A stretch of 64,000 nucleotides of DNA from Mariniblastus sp. (lineage in GTDB: Bacteria > Planctomycetota > Planctomycetia > Pirellulales > Pirellulaceae): the NCBI GenBank assembly GCA_029251085.1, contig JAQXDZ010000023.1:99101-163100 (forward strand), read 5' to 3'. Positions 52,449-61,157 of the stretch are shown piece after piece (position 1 is the stretch's first letter; each line of letters opens with the position of its first letter). The notes below the pieces were generated by a model that had not been told where the DNA came from, ran no database searches, and saw nothing but the letters and a program-made list of their open reading frames with translations. The translations under genes and the position numbers were made by a program.

Positions 52449-52520
52449 TGCTTTCCAATTCGAGTTGCGGTCTAGCCGACTTCGACCCATCAACCGACTT
52501 AGTTAACCCGTGGATTTCGA

Positions 52521-53582
52521 TTGAGTTCATCAAATTTTCATAGCTTTTACCAAACGGCCAGCCCGGCAGGATTTCTATCACTTGCGGATACAGCGGTGGT
52601 GTTTGACGTTCGTTCTCCCGGTGAGTTTGTACAGGGGCACATTCCCGGAGCCATTAATCTGCCGCTGTTCAGCGACGACGAAAGAGCTGAAGTTGGAACG
52701 ATCTATAAAAATTCGGGACAGGAGTCGGCTGTCCTGCGTGGTTTGAAAATTGCGGGCGGTAAGATGTCGGAGCTTGCCATCCGGGCAAAACAGGCTGCAC
52801 CAAGTCAGGGAGACGTTCTGGTTCATTGTTGGCGAGGAGGAATGCGGAGTCAGTCGATGGGCTGGCTTCTCAGTACTGCCGGACTGAAACCGACCGTGCT
52901 TGAAGGCGGTTACAAAGCGTATCGAAGTCACGCGCACGAGTCACTCGATGCTCCCTGTCGGTTGAATGTTGTTTCCGGTTTAACGGGTGCTGGTAAGACT
53001 CGAATTCTGGGAGTGCTGGCTAACGCGGGTGAGCAGGTGGTCGACTTGGAAGGGTTGGCGAACCATCGTGGTTCCGCCTTTGGCGGCATTGGGCAGCGAA
53101 AGCAACCGACCACTGAACAATTCGAAAATGACTTATTTAGACAATTGCAAAACCTCGATGCGAATCGCCCAATTTGGGTTGAAGACGAGGGGAATCGAAT
53201 TGGAACCGTAGTGGTGCCGCCTGCGTTTTATCACTTGATGCGACACTCTCCCGCTGTTTTTATGGACTCGAGCCCTGCCCAGCGGGTTAAGAATTTGATC
53301 GAGGATTACGGAGATCTTCCGCTGGCCGAACTCGCTGACTCCATCAACAATATTCGTAAGCGGTTGGGCCCGCAAAATGCCGATGAAGCGTTGGCCTCGC
53401 TTGATGGAGGTAATGTCGCTCGAGCCATTGAAATCGTTCTGGCATATTACGACAAAACCTACATGAAAGCTGCCAACGCGATGCCTCGCAAAATCATGCC
53501 ATCGTTAGCAATCGACGAACTTGATGATTCGGGCATCGCATCTTCGGCTATCGCCTTGTCCAGCGATGCGACCTTTGTTTGA
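52521..53582 (+). CDS. mnmH: tRNA 2-selenouridine/geranyl-2-thiouridine synthase MnmH (SelU)
   Basis: MnmH replaces sulfur by selenium at the wobble 2-thiouridine of some tRNAs, through a geranylated intermediate. The N-terminal rhodanese domain (VVFDVRSPGEFVQGHIPGAINLP) holds the active-site C103 in VHCWRGGMRS. A P-loop domain follows, with SGLTGAGKTR near residues 152-161 and DLEGLANHRGSAFGG after it. The protein ends with a divergent tail. The only in-frame start is TTG at 52521. The selenophosphate synthase gene selD, which it needs for selenation, is not in the window. It is convergent with the M28 peptidase gene. Confidence 0.95.
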   Translation: MSSSNFHSFYQTASPAGFLSLADTAVVFDVRSPGEFVQGHIPGAINLPLFSDDERAEVGTIYKNSGQESAVLRGLKIAGGKMSELAIRAKQAAPSQGDVLVHCWRGGMRSQSMGWLLSTAGLKPTVLEGGYKAYRSHAHESLDAPCRLNVVSGLTGAGKTRILGVLANAGEQVVDLEGLANHRGSAFGGIGQRKQPTTEQFENDLFRQLQNLDANRPIWVEDEGNRIGTVVVPPAFYHLMRHSPAVFMDSSPAQRVKNLIEDYGDLPLAELADSINNIRKRLGPQNADEALASLDGGNVARAIEIVLAYYDKTYMKAANAMPRKIMPSLAIDELDDSGIASSAIALSSDATFV

Positions 53583-53606
53583 GCCAAGACTGGATGTGTT
53601 GTCCGG

Positions 53607-55022
53607 CTAGTTCTCTCCAAGTCGATTGGGCATGTCAGCAATCACGTAAGCCGCAACGGCCAGCGTGATCGCACAATCGGTTAACTCTTTTGGATTCACT
53701 TTGTCCACAGTGTCAGCATTGGTGTGGTGGGTGTTAAAGTAGAGTCGTCCATCGACCGTCAATCCCATGCACATCGCACCGAGTGGCTTGATCTGCCCGA
53801 CGTCCGCCCCCGAGTAGCCAGGTTTTGCCCGAGTTGCGCCAATCGGCTCCAAGAGAGCGAGAATCTCAGTTAGCTGGTTTAGGGCGATCTGCGATTTTTC
53901 TTCGTCCTGAGCGTCAATCGTTAGCCCTTGCGGCTTAAATCCTCCTGAGTCGGACTCGATGCCTGCAACGTGGTCATCGTTTTGGTGGCGAGCAGCATAG
54001 CTTCTCGCTCCAGCAAGACCGTTCTCTTCATTGGTCCAAAGCACGACGCGAATGGTACGTTTTGGTTTTAGGCCTAATTTTCTCAGGATGTTGAGAGCCT
54101 CCATGGCGGCGACACAACCAGCCCCATCATCTTGAGCGCCTTGCCCCACATCCCACGAATCGATATGGCCGCCGATTAAAACGACTTCTTCAGGTTTTTC
54201 TGTGCCAACGATTTCGGCAATGACATTGGCGGAAGGGGCTTCGCCCATATCTTTTGCATTCATGACTAGTTTGACGACGCACTTCTTGCCTCGTTTTTGT
54301 AGGCGGCTGATCATCATGGCGGACTCTACCGAAATGGCGGCAGCTGGGATTTTTTTAACTTCGGCATCGTATCTCATCGCTCCGGTATGCGGGCTGTCGA
54401 GAGAATAGGCAGTGACCGATCGAACAAGTGCCGCGACTCCGCCTCGTTTAGCTGCCCACGACGCTCCGTTGCTTCGGTATTGCACAGCGTCGCCGTAGCC
54501 AGCGCCGTCAGTCTCGGAATACCTTGCCATTGGATAATCAAAAAGTACGATTTTCCCTTGAATTGCTTCGTCAGGAAGTGCGTCCAGTTCAGATTTGCTT
54601 TTCACTGAAATAACCTCGGCAGTGATGCCTTCGGCTGGAGTTCCAATGGACCAGCCAAGGCCGAGCATGTTAATTTTCATCGCGCGAGGTTCAAGCAATT
54701 CGCAGCTTTCGTCCCCACGCACCCATTTGCGAACGGTTACGGCCTCTGCTCGAACGTTCTCCTGGCCATCATCTTTCATGGATTTCTGAGCCCACGCAAT
54801 TGCCTGGTCCAACGATGCACTTCCACTTAAACGGTGACCAATGTCGTCGCATAGTTCCTGTAGCTTAAGGAAGGAATCATTCTCTTTTTTTGCGGATTTA
54901 ATAATTTGATTCGCAACGGGCCCGTAGCTTGATATCTTACTTTGATTGTTCGCCTGAGCTTGAGTTTCGGCAGAAACGCAAAGTGAAATTGCAAAGGCTA
55001 AAAGTAGAGGAGCGATTTTCAT
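53607..55022 (-). CDS. exported M28-family zinc aminopeptidase/carboxypeptidase
   Basis: The 471-residue protein has a Sec signal peptide, a protease-associated domain at about residues 125-255 (VKSKSELDALPDEAIQGKIVLFD), and an M28 co-catalytic zinc domain. Zinc ligands and catalytic residues are visible in IGGHIDSWDVGQGAQDDGAG, WTNEENGLAGARSY, ESDSGGF and FNTHHTNADT. This matches the carboxypeptidase Q / PGCP type that trims peptides outside the cytoplasm. ATG 55022. The next gene upstream on the same strand is another exported peptidase (C1), separated by a terminator. Confidence 0.93.
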   Translation of the reverse strand: MKIAPLLLAFAISLCVSAETQAQANNQSKISSYGPVANQIIKSAKKENDSFLKLQELCDDIGHRLSGSASLDQAIAWAQKSMKDDGQENVRAEAVTVRKWVRGDESCELLEPRAMKINMLGLGWSIGTPAEGITAEVISVKSKSELDALPDEAIQGKIVLFDYPMARYSETDGAGYGDAVQYRSNGASWAAKRGGVAALVRSVTAYSLDSPHTGAMRYDAEVKKIPAAAISVESAMMISRLQKRGKKCVVKLVMNAKDMGEAPSANVIAEIVGTEKPEEVVLIGGHIDSWDVGQGAQDDGAGCVAAMEALNILRKLGLKPKRTIRVVLWTNEENGLAGARSYAARHQNDDHVAGIESDSGGFKPQGLTIDAQDEEKSQIALNQLTEILALLEPIGATRAKPGYSGADVGQIKPLGAMCMGLTVDGRLYFNTHHTNADTVDKVNPKELTDCAITLAVAAYVIADMPNRLGEN

Positions 55023-55218
55023 GGAGTACTTTCGGCAGTCTTAAGCGACTCTAAATAAAAATAGGAATGCGCAGTCTCACCAATGCAGCGAGTGATCGCG
55101 TGCCGTGATTTGGCAGGAAGCAAGCATTATCCGCAATCATCGGTTCGGTACAACGGTAGGCCGTGCCAGATTGATCTAATCGGTCAAAACTAACTCTTGG
55201 GAGTTTCTGGGCGAACGT

Positions 55219-55252
55219 AAAAAAACAGGCAGTTCGTTGTTCAAACTGCCTG
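55219..55252 (-). terminator. Rho-independent terminator of the C1 peptidase gene
   Basis: CAGGCAGTT at 55226-55234 pairs perfectly with AACTGCCTG at 55244-55252. The minus strand continues with a seven-T tract (A run 55219-55225). It is about 60 bases after the C1 peptidase stop. Confidence 0.92.
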
Positions 55253-55310
55253 GTTATGCAGGAGGCCTGTAAATTTTAGTGCCAACCCCGACAGGCTTGG
55301 CTCGGCAACG

Positions 55311-56594
55311 TTAGTTGCCGGGGAGGGCTTCCGAAACACTGGTTTTTTCATCTTCTGATGTTTCCTTGGCTGCTTTCATTGCGGCAACAGCGTCTTTGTG
55401 AACGATGACAGCTACCGTTTTTAGGCGGACAAAAGCTTCAGACAGGTGAATGAAGCCTTTGTGTTTACCAATTTCTCCCCACGAGTTTTTGACTACATAG
55501 TACTTGTTGCCTTCAGTGTCCCTGGAAATTCCAACGAGATGCATCAGGTGGTCGTCAGTCGTCGCGAGCGAAGTGAACGCGTCTTGTCGCATTTCCTGAG
55601 TGACGGTCTGTTCTTCGCCAGGAGTTGTGAATAGGTCACGTCGATTAGCGTTGGTCGGCAAAACTGCGATTCCGCGGGCAGCAGAGAAACCTTTCTCGCT
55701 TACATCACCATCCCAAGCGACGCTAAATCCGTTTTCGATCGCAAAGTCAATCGTTTCCATTAGTTCATCAATTGGAACGTTTTGGAATGAGCCATTGGAA
55801 TAATTGTCAGGGATTTCGAGGACAAATGATTCACCGAATGGATGGTGGGTGAACGAGGTAAGACTTTGATAGTCCTTCCCGTTAAAGCCAACGCTCTCAG
55901 AGAATTCTTTGGGTGAATAGCTGCGATCTCGGTAGGTAAAACGAGTCGGCGAATCGCCCAAATAGGTGTCCAGGATTTTGTCAGAGGCGATTTTCCATTT
56001 TGGGGAAAGCTTCTTTTGCGTGGCGACTGCTTCGAGGAACCCTTTCATGACCACCTCCATCTCAGCGTGGTCATGACGTTTTGAATTGTCCTCTCGTCCA
56101 GAGTAATTCTCTTCGGGTACTAAACCGAATTGATGAGCTGAATTAATGAAATCATGAGCGAGTGCGCCCTGGGAAAAATTTGCTTTTCCCTGTCTCAAGA
56201 CATAGTTTTGAGCCTTGTCCTTGTAAATATTCTTGACGATAAACATTTCGGACAGATCGTGCTGCCCCTTTTCCTGACGAATCAACTCGGACTCAATAAA
56301 GGAGGCCGTTGCAAAGCTCCAACATGTACCGGTGGAGTCCTGTGATTTGACGTTGGTGTAAGGAATGCTGTATTCGACAGTGAACTCATACTTGGGCACT
56401 GCCTTTTCAGCTTCTTCTTGTTTTTCTTCTACCGCAGGTTTTGATTCTTTGTCAGTTTCCGCTGCTTTGGGTAGAACGCCGTCAGCAGTTTTGGCGACGA
56501 CATCTTCCTGCCCAAACGTGGTGCCCATTGGAAAGAGCGTAAGCGCGAGAAGTAACGAAAGTTTTAAGATAATATTTTTAAAAGCGTTTTGCAT
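55311..56594 (-). CDS. exported C1-family cysteine peptidase (papain/PepC-like)
   Basis: The 427-residue product has a signal peptide, a Glu/Lys-rich propeptide-like stretch (about residues 30-68) and a papain-type core. Catalytic residues are Q85, C91 in GTCWSFATASF, H352 in MHLVGI and N370 in KNSWGE. The order and the long insertions fit the bleomycin hydrolase/PepC-like branch, which is normally cytoplasmic, so an exported form is notable. AGGTGG precedes ATG 56594. A charged C-terminal tail follows the core. It lies upstream of the M28 gene but has its own terminator. Confidence 0.9.
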   Translation of the reverse strand: MQNAFKNIILKLSLLLALTLFPMGTTFGQEDVVAKTADGVLPKAAETDKESKPAVEEKQEEAEKAVPKYEFTVEYSIPYTNVKSQDSTGTCWSFATASFIESELIRQEKGQHDLSEMFIVKNIYKDKAQNYVLRQGKANFSQGALAHDFINSAHQFGLVPEENYSGREDNSKRHDHAEMEVVMKGFLEAVATQKKLSPKWKIASDKILDTYLGDSPTRFTYRDRSYSPKEFSESVGFNGKDYQSLTSFTHHPFGESFVLEIPDNYSNGSFQNVPIDELMETIDFAIENGFSVAWDGDVSEKGFSAARGIAVLPTNANRRDLFTTPGEEQTVTQEMRQDAFTSLATTDDHLMHLVGISRDTEGNKYYVVKNSWGEIGKHKGFIHLSEAFVRLKTVAVIVHKDAVAAMKAAKETSEDEKTSVSEALPGN

Positions 56595-56652
56595 TGATCC
56601 ACCTGTAAAGTTAACTCGACCACTGATGGCTTTATGATACCCTAAATTTTAC

Positions 56653-57162
56653 TCATCGGTGAGGCGGTTCTATTGTAGAAACTCGTTTTGCACCTGAAAG
56701 CCAAGTCATAAAACTGGCCATCCAGAGACCTCCAAGGGCCCACTGAACCGTGCTGACCCACAGGTAGACCCGATGAATCTTGTAGAATTTCGCTTCGTCC
56801 GAAATCGTTTCACCGGCTAAACTTATTAATTCGTCCATTCTAGGGTGGAGGAAGACCAGTGTTACTAGGCAAAGCAACAAACCAATAGCAATTCCAATCT
56901 CCAGGACGAAATTAATTGTTTTGCGGGATCGGCGATTGATCCAGAGATCCAAGGCGAGTGTGAAAATCGTCAACGCTGAGGCAACGTTGAGCCAGTGGGT
57001 GACAACCTGGGTAATAAACCCCTGTGTTCTCGACGACCCGAGGATTTCACTTCCCACAGGAACAACCACGGAGGCGTAAAAAGTGAATCCGCCCCACCAG
57101 GTAGCGAATGCGAATAGGAGTGTAACGCGGACGAAAATACTTGCAAACTGGCTCACCAGCAA
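56653..57162 (-). CDS. small four-helix membrane protein (DUF4149-like)
   Basis: The 169-residue protein has four hydrophobic helices at about residues 8-32, 55-73, 83-103 and 128-150. WWGGFTFYASVVVPVG in the first and HPRMDELI after the third resemble DUF4149-type proteins. No catalytic motif is seen. Candidate starts are TTG at 57162 or GTG at 57156; neither has a strong ribosome binding site. It lies between the CelD-like gene, about 50 bases upstream, and the C1 peptidase gene, on the same strand as both, so it may be the last gene of the acyltransferase operon. Confidence 0.7.
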   Translation of the reverse strand: MLVSQFASIFVRVTLLFAFATWWGGFTFYASVVVPVGSEILGSSRTQGFITQVVTHWLNVASALTIFTLALDLWINRRSRKTINFVLEIGIAIGLLLCLVTLVFLHPRMDELISLAGETISDEAKFYKIHRVYLWVSTVQWALGGLWMASFMTWLSGAKRVSTIEPPHR

Positions 57163-57213
57163 CTCGCTAGGTTGGCGCTCAGCGAAAGTGACTGAGGCGA
57201 GGTAACAATTGTT

Positions 57214-58320
57214 TTAGGACTTAGAGGATGTTACCAAATGTTTTAGCGTGCGTCCTGTCAGCCAGACACTGTGTTTCAGATTTGCAACTGAATTTCTTGG
57301 GATGAATCGTGTTCTGGTGATCGGAATGCGCGTCGTATTCCATCTCGCTTTGTAGGGTTCGTCACCCCGCAGAAAGTCAAATTGCTGTAAGCCGAGTGCG
57401 ATGGCTCGTTGGATGGCGATTGAGCAAATTTGGTAGCCAGGCTCGAGGCGCATTCGGGTCGTGTCCATTCCAGATTGGTAAAGGTAGTAGGTGTTGTCGC
57501 TCAGAAAGTAGAGTCCGGCAGCGAGAGGTTTCTTTTCATAGTTGATAATGAGTAGTTCTGACTGGTTTTTATTTTTTAGAGAGAGAAAAGCTCGGTTTAG
57601 AAAATGTTCAAAATCGGGATCCGCAAAGCACCCAGGTTGGCCCAGCATATTGCGTCGCTTTTGGTGAAGTTCAACAAATATTTTCCAGAGTTGTTCAGTC
57701 GAGTACCGCGAATCAGCAGTTGAAAGAACCTCAGTTTCTGCACTTGCGAGTCGCTTGGCTGCTGATTTCGTTTTGCGCCGCATGTTTTTGCTAAATTTTG
57801 CGTTCAGTTCCTCCCATGAAGAGGGAAGTGCCGTCTGCCACCCGCCCTCAAGTTCCGTCGTGTGGTGTTTCATTCCGTTGGCACTTAATACATCGCAGAG
57901 ATATTTTGCTTTGGGGTCTTGGGGTGAGATTCCTTCGAGTTCGATGACGTCGATCCGCCCCAGCGTCTGGGAGGAGCCAATGTTTTCAATCAGCCAGTCA
58001 ATTGCAACGCGATTAAATTCTTGGTGATTCTCCTCGCTGGTAATCAGACGCAGGTAGTCACTGCAAGCGTCTCCCGATCCGAGGAACCGGAGTTTGTTTA
58101 GCAGCGGTTGAGTACGATCAATGCACCACGGTGCAATTCCGACCCATTGGCCGTCGTTATCAATACCAACGAGAACTGCCAGTTCGAGCTCTTTGCCAAG
58201 GATTTGAAACCAGTTTGTCATCCATTCGAATTGGAAAAAGGGGAAGCTACCCGCGAGGGCATCCCATTGAGCGCGATCCTGTTCCAGTTCGGATAGGTTT
58301 TTGTAGAGCTTCAAACGCAT
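57214..58320 (-). CDS. CelD/BcsL-type GNAT acyltransferase
   Basis: The 368-residue protein is of the Acetyltransf_6 (CelD-like, FemAB-fold) type. It has an N-terminal half with FFQFEWMTNWFQIL, a middle KNMRRKTKSAAKRL, and a C-terminal catalytic half with LHQKRRNMLGQPGCFAD, LYFLSDNTYYLYQSGMD and the highly typical FDFLRGDEPYKARW. Such proteins occur in polysaccharide, cellulose and lipid-modification loci, acylating a sugar or amine. It starts nine bases after the acyltransferase-3 gene stops, so they form an operon. No glycosyltransferase is adjacent. Confidence 0.87.
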   Translation of the reverse strand: MRLKLYKNLSELEQDRAQWDALAGSFPFFQFEWMTNWFQILGKELELAVLVGIDNDGQWVGIAPWCIDRTQPLLNKLRFLGSGDACSDYLRLITSEENHQEFNRVAIDWLIENIGSSQTLGRIDVIELEGISPQDPKAKYLCDVLSANGMKHHTTELEGGWQTALPSSWEELNAKFSKNMRRKTKSAAKRLASAETEVLSTADSRYSTEQLWKIFVELHQKRRNMLGQPGCFADPDFEHFLNRAFLSLKNKNQSELLIINYEKKPLAAGLYFLSDNTYYLYQSGMDTTRMRLEPGYQICSIAIQRAIALGLQQFDFLRGDEPYKARWNTTRIPITRTRFIPRNSVANLKHSVWLTGRTLKHLVTSSKS

Positions 58321-58329
58321 AGTGTGTAA

Positions 58330-59505
58330 CTAAATGGAGGTTGATTGTTTAGGGGAAGAAGCGGATTGAGAGTCGGGGCGATTTTCAAATCTCTTTCTCA
58401 GTGAAATCCATTTCTTTCGCAGGATTTTCGTCAGTGGTTGTTCCAGCCAGTGCGTGAATGCTGCGGCAATGCCAATGACGGCTGCAATAGTGAGCAGGAA
58501 CGCGAGCACGGGATAGCATCCAGCGAGCTCCAGTTGCCTCATAATTAAAGTGCCAAGGTTGTTATGAACGAGGTAGAGCGAATAGGAAATAAAACTGATG
58601 TACACAAGCGGTTGAAAGCGGAGTACGGGAACGCGACCGTAGGCGCTGGCGGTCAGCAGTCCAAACATCAGGATCGTGGCCAGAGGATTATGTTCCCGCA
58701 GATCAATTGCGTGGTAAACAATCCCGCTCAAAACAATGCCTCCCCAGAGAATCCAGGGGGTTCCGCGTTTCGATCTCAGTTCGTTGAGGAGGATACCCAT
58801 CGCGAACAACGGTAGCGTTCGAATAAATAGAAGCTCTTCAATTACGTAAAAAGTTGAGTTCCAATCGGACTGTGGGTACCAAACTTTAAATTGAGTGAAG
58901 GTTGTTCCCAGAATCAGGCAAATGGAAACGGCAACCATCATTGTGCGGACTGGTTTATCGAGGAGTCCCAAAATTAACAGGAACATCAGAAATACATAGA
59001 ACAGCATTTCAACCTGGAGAGTCCAGGTTACCGGTTCCATGTTCTCATAGCCTAACAGGTTGGGCATCGTCGTTAGATTAGCAACTGTCCAGTCGACCGT
59101 TGGCGGCGTATTGAACATTGGGATGTATGCGAAGAGCGCGACGTTCATCAAAATTACAATCCAGTAGGATGGAAAAATTCTTATCCATCTTGCACTGATG
59201 AAATTTGCCGAATCACGCTTGCTTAAAAGGGTCATGGCGTTGACCAAACCACTGAGCATGAAAAACAGCTGAACGCCGTACTTGCCATACGGAAATTTGT
59301 AACCAATCGGTGAGCTAAACCCGTACTTTTCTTCGTAGACCCACGTAAAATGAAATAAAAGCAAATTCAGGCATGAGAGCGCACGAATAGCATCTAATTC
59401 CAAAATTCGTTTCGACTTTGGCTTGGTTGGAGTTGTTGGGAGAAGTTGAGTCATGTCGTGCGGGAAGGTGTCGCGTTTCTGCGGCATTTGTTGGTTTAGC
59501 GGCAT
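58330..59505 (-). CDS. acyltransferase-3 family membrane protein (OafA-like)
   Basis: The 391-residue protein has about ten membrane helices. ELDAIRALSCLNLLLFHF near residue 35 contains the conserved R and H of acyltransferase-3 enzymes, and YGVQLFFMLSGLVNAMTL is the second hallmark. These enzymes O-acetylate sugars or lipids on the outer side of the inner membrane. It is the first gene of an operon with the CelD-like gene. The upstream 700 bases are AT-rich and gene-free. The target polymer is unknown. Confidence 0.88.
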   Translation of the reverse strand: MPLNQQMPQKRDTFPHDMTQLLPTTPTKPKSKRILELDAIRALSCLNLLLFHFTWVYEEKYGFSSPIGYKFPYGKYGVQLFFMLSGLVNAMTLLSKRDSANFISARWIRIFPSYWIVILMNVALFAYIPMFNTPPTVDWTVANLTTMPNLLGYENMEPVTWTLQVEMLFYVFLMFLLILGLLDKPVRTMMVAVSICLILGTTFTQFKVWYPQSDWNSTFYVIEELLFIRTLPLFAMGILLNELRSKRGTPWILWGGIVLSGIVYHAIDLREHNPLATILMFGLLTASAYGRVPVLRFQPLVYISFISYSLYLVHNNLGTLIMRQLELAGCYPVLAFLLTIAAVIGIAAAFTHWLEQPLTKILRKKWISLRKRFENRPDSQSASSPKQSTSI

Positions 59506-60221
59506 CGATTGGGAAAGGTTATTTCACGTTTTGTTGGTTTTTAGGGAAGCCGTTTGATTTCGCGACGAATGGCCTGAGATTGAATTGATTTATTCGGGTT
59601 AAATCAGTCTGAACGGTTGTATGTTTCTTCGGAATGCTCGAATTCCCCACCTCGGATCGAGAGAGATGGGGAGCGCTTTCAGGGAAATTCAAAAGGAAAT
59701 TTGATAGCAATTCCTGGAGTTCAAAAAAAATTCGCCAGCAAAGCGTAAGCACGTTTTCAGCGTTCGGTCTGTTTTTTTCGAGTAAATATTTCCTTTTTTG
59801 GTTTGGACAATATTTTTCTTAAAGTTTGACATCAGATGCTGAAAACTTCTCTTGACCCAAATCGATGGTTTCAATAACTTGCCCATCAATCAAGGGTTGG
59901 GTGTCAAACACTTAAGCACTTGACCAGAAATAAGAGTTGTTTTGTGAAGGCGGATTGCACTGGGATTGACTTGTCAATTCTGCGATCAGCAAGTCGAGGC
60001 GCTGACATGGATGTTGCGTTATAAGCTTGTGGCCTGAGCAAAGCTGAAGCCGATCAAAGCATGGATGCGGAGATCGAACTTCGTCCAATCGCTCTCGGAC
60101 TTACTGAGGTGTTCTAAGCCCCCCTGGAACCCAAAGTTGCCGAGGGTGTTTTTTTTTGCGCTAATGGTTTTTGGGAAACCGGCACTAGTTTGAAATCGGT
60201 ACGAGAAGGAGTGCAAGCTCG
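59506..60221. other. AT-rich gene-free region
   Basis: This 716-base gap, the longest in the window, is AT-rich near 59700-59830, with several homopolymer runs. Short frames on both strands lack start signals and recognisable features. A run of nine T residues follows a weak ACCC/GGGT stem near 60127-60158. It resembles a relic or regulatory spacer; nothing specific can be supported. Confidence 0.45.
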
Positions 60222-61010
60222 ATGAAGATCAAGCGGTATCAAATTGACGCGTTTACCAATACCCTCTTCGCGGGTAATCCCGCCGCGGTCTGTGTAGTTG
60301 ATCAACCGATTTCAGACGCATTGATGCAGGCGATTGCCGCTGAAAATAATTTGGCTGAAACAGCGTTTGTTTGGGGAGGTGGGGGGGAGTATGAAATTTG
60401 TTGGTTTACGCCCGTCTGTGAGGTTGATTTGTGCGGGCATGCCACGCTGGCGAGTGCTCACGCGTTAATGGCCGAAGAAGGGGTGCCTGAGGAGGTAATT
60501 CGTTTTAACTCGCGACATCGCGGTTCCCTTGTCGTCACGCGAAGGGAAACGCTTTACGAGCTAAATTTTCCTCGCGCTAGTTATGCTCGACAAAGCGTAG
60601 ACGCAGATTTACATCCGTGTGTCAGTGAATCACCGGTTGAGTTTTGGACAGCGGGTGCTGATCTATTGGTGGTTTATGCCGATGCGGATGCAGTCGCTCG
60701 ATTGAGTGTGGACAGTGACCGTTTAGGCGATTTGAAATATCGCGCACTAATGGTGACCTCGGTCGGGCAAGACTGTGATTTCGTTTCCCGATTTTTTGCA
60801 CCAGCACTTGGGATTGACGAAGATGCGGTAACCGGGTCCGCCCATACCGTTTTAGCTCCGTTTTGGTCTGAGCGACTGAAGAAGAATAAAATGGATGCGA
60901 AGCAACTATCGCAACGTGGTGGTGAATTGACTTGTGAGGTGGTAGCGGACCGGGTGTTGATTCATGGGGAAGCAGTTACCTATTCGGTCGGCACTATTTT
61001 GATTGACTAG
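60222..61010 (+). CDS. PhzF-family isomerase
   Basis: The 262-residue protein shows the PhzF hallmarks: QIDAFTNTLFAGNPAAVCV at the start, catalytic Glu E46 in NNLAETAFV, FTPVCEVDLCGHATLASAHAL, and the C-terminal half signature DEDAVTGSAHTVLAPFW. PhzF proteins are diaminopimelate-epimerase-fold isomerases. Only a few make phenazines, and most have unknown substrates. No phenazine genes are present, so a housekeeping or detoxification isomerase is more likely. AAGGAG lies upstream of the ATG. It stands alone on the plus strand. Confidence 0.93.
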   Translation: MKIKRYQIDAFTNTLFAGNPAAVCVVDQPISDALMQAIAAENNLAETAFVWGGGGEYEICWFTPVCEVDLCGHATLASAHALMAEEGVPEEVIRFNSRHRGSLVVTRRETLYELNFPRASYARQSVDADLHPCVSESPVEFWTAGADLLVVYADADAVARLSVDSDRLGDLKYRALMVTSVGQDCDFVSRFFAPALGIDEDAVTGSAHTVLAPFWSERLKKNKMDAKQLSQRGGELTCEVVADRVLIHGEAVTYSVGTILID

Positions 61011-61157
61011 CAGTTGCTTAATTGGTGGAGGCTAAAAGGTAGGCAGCATTGGCAGAGAGTTGAATTGCCATTTCGTTGGTTAGCAGCAATGGTATCCTCA
61101 GAATATTGATTGAGCCGAGCTCGGCTTCCTTCGACAGCTCAAACGCAGATGCGAGGC

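Noticed and set aside
60127..60158. Possible terminator with a nine-T tract
   Set aside because: The stem is only about four pairs and no plus-strand gene ends upstream of it.
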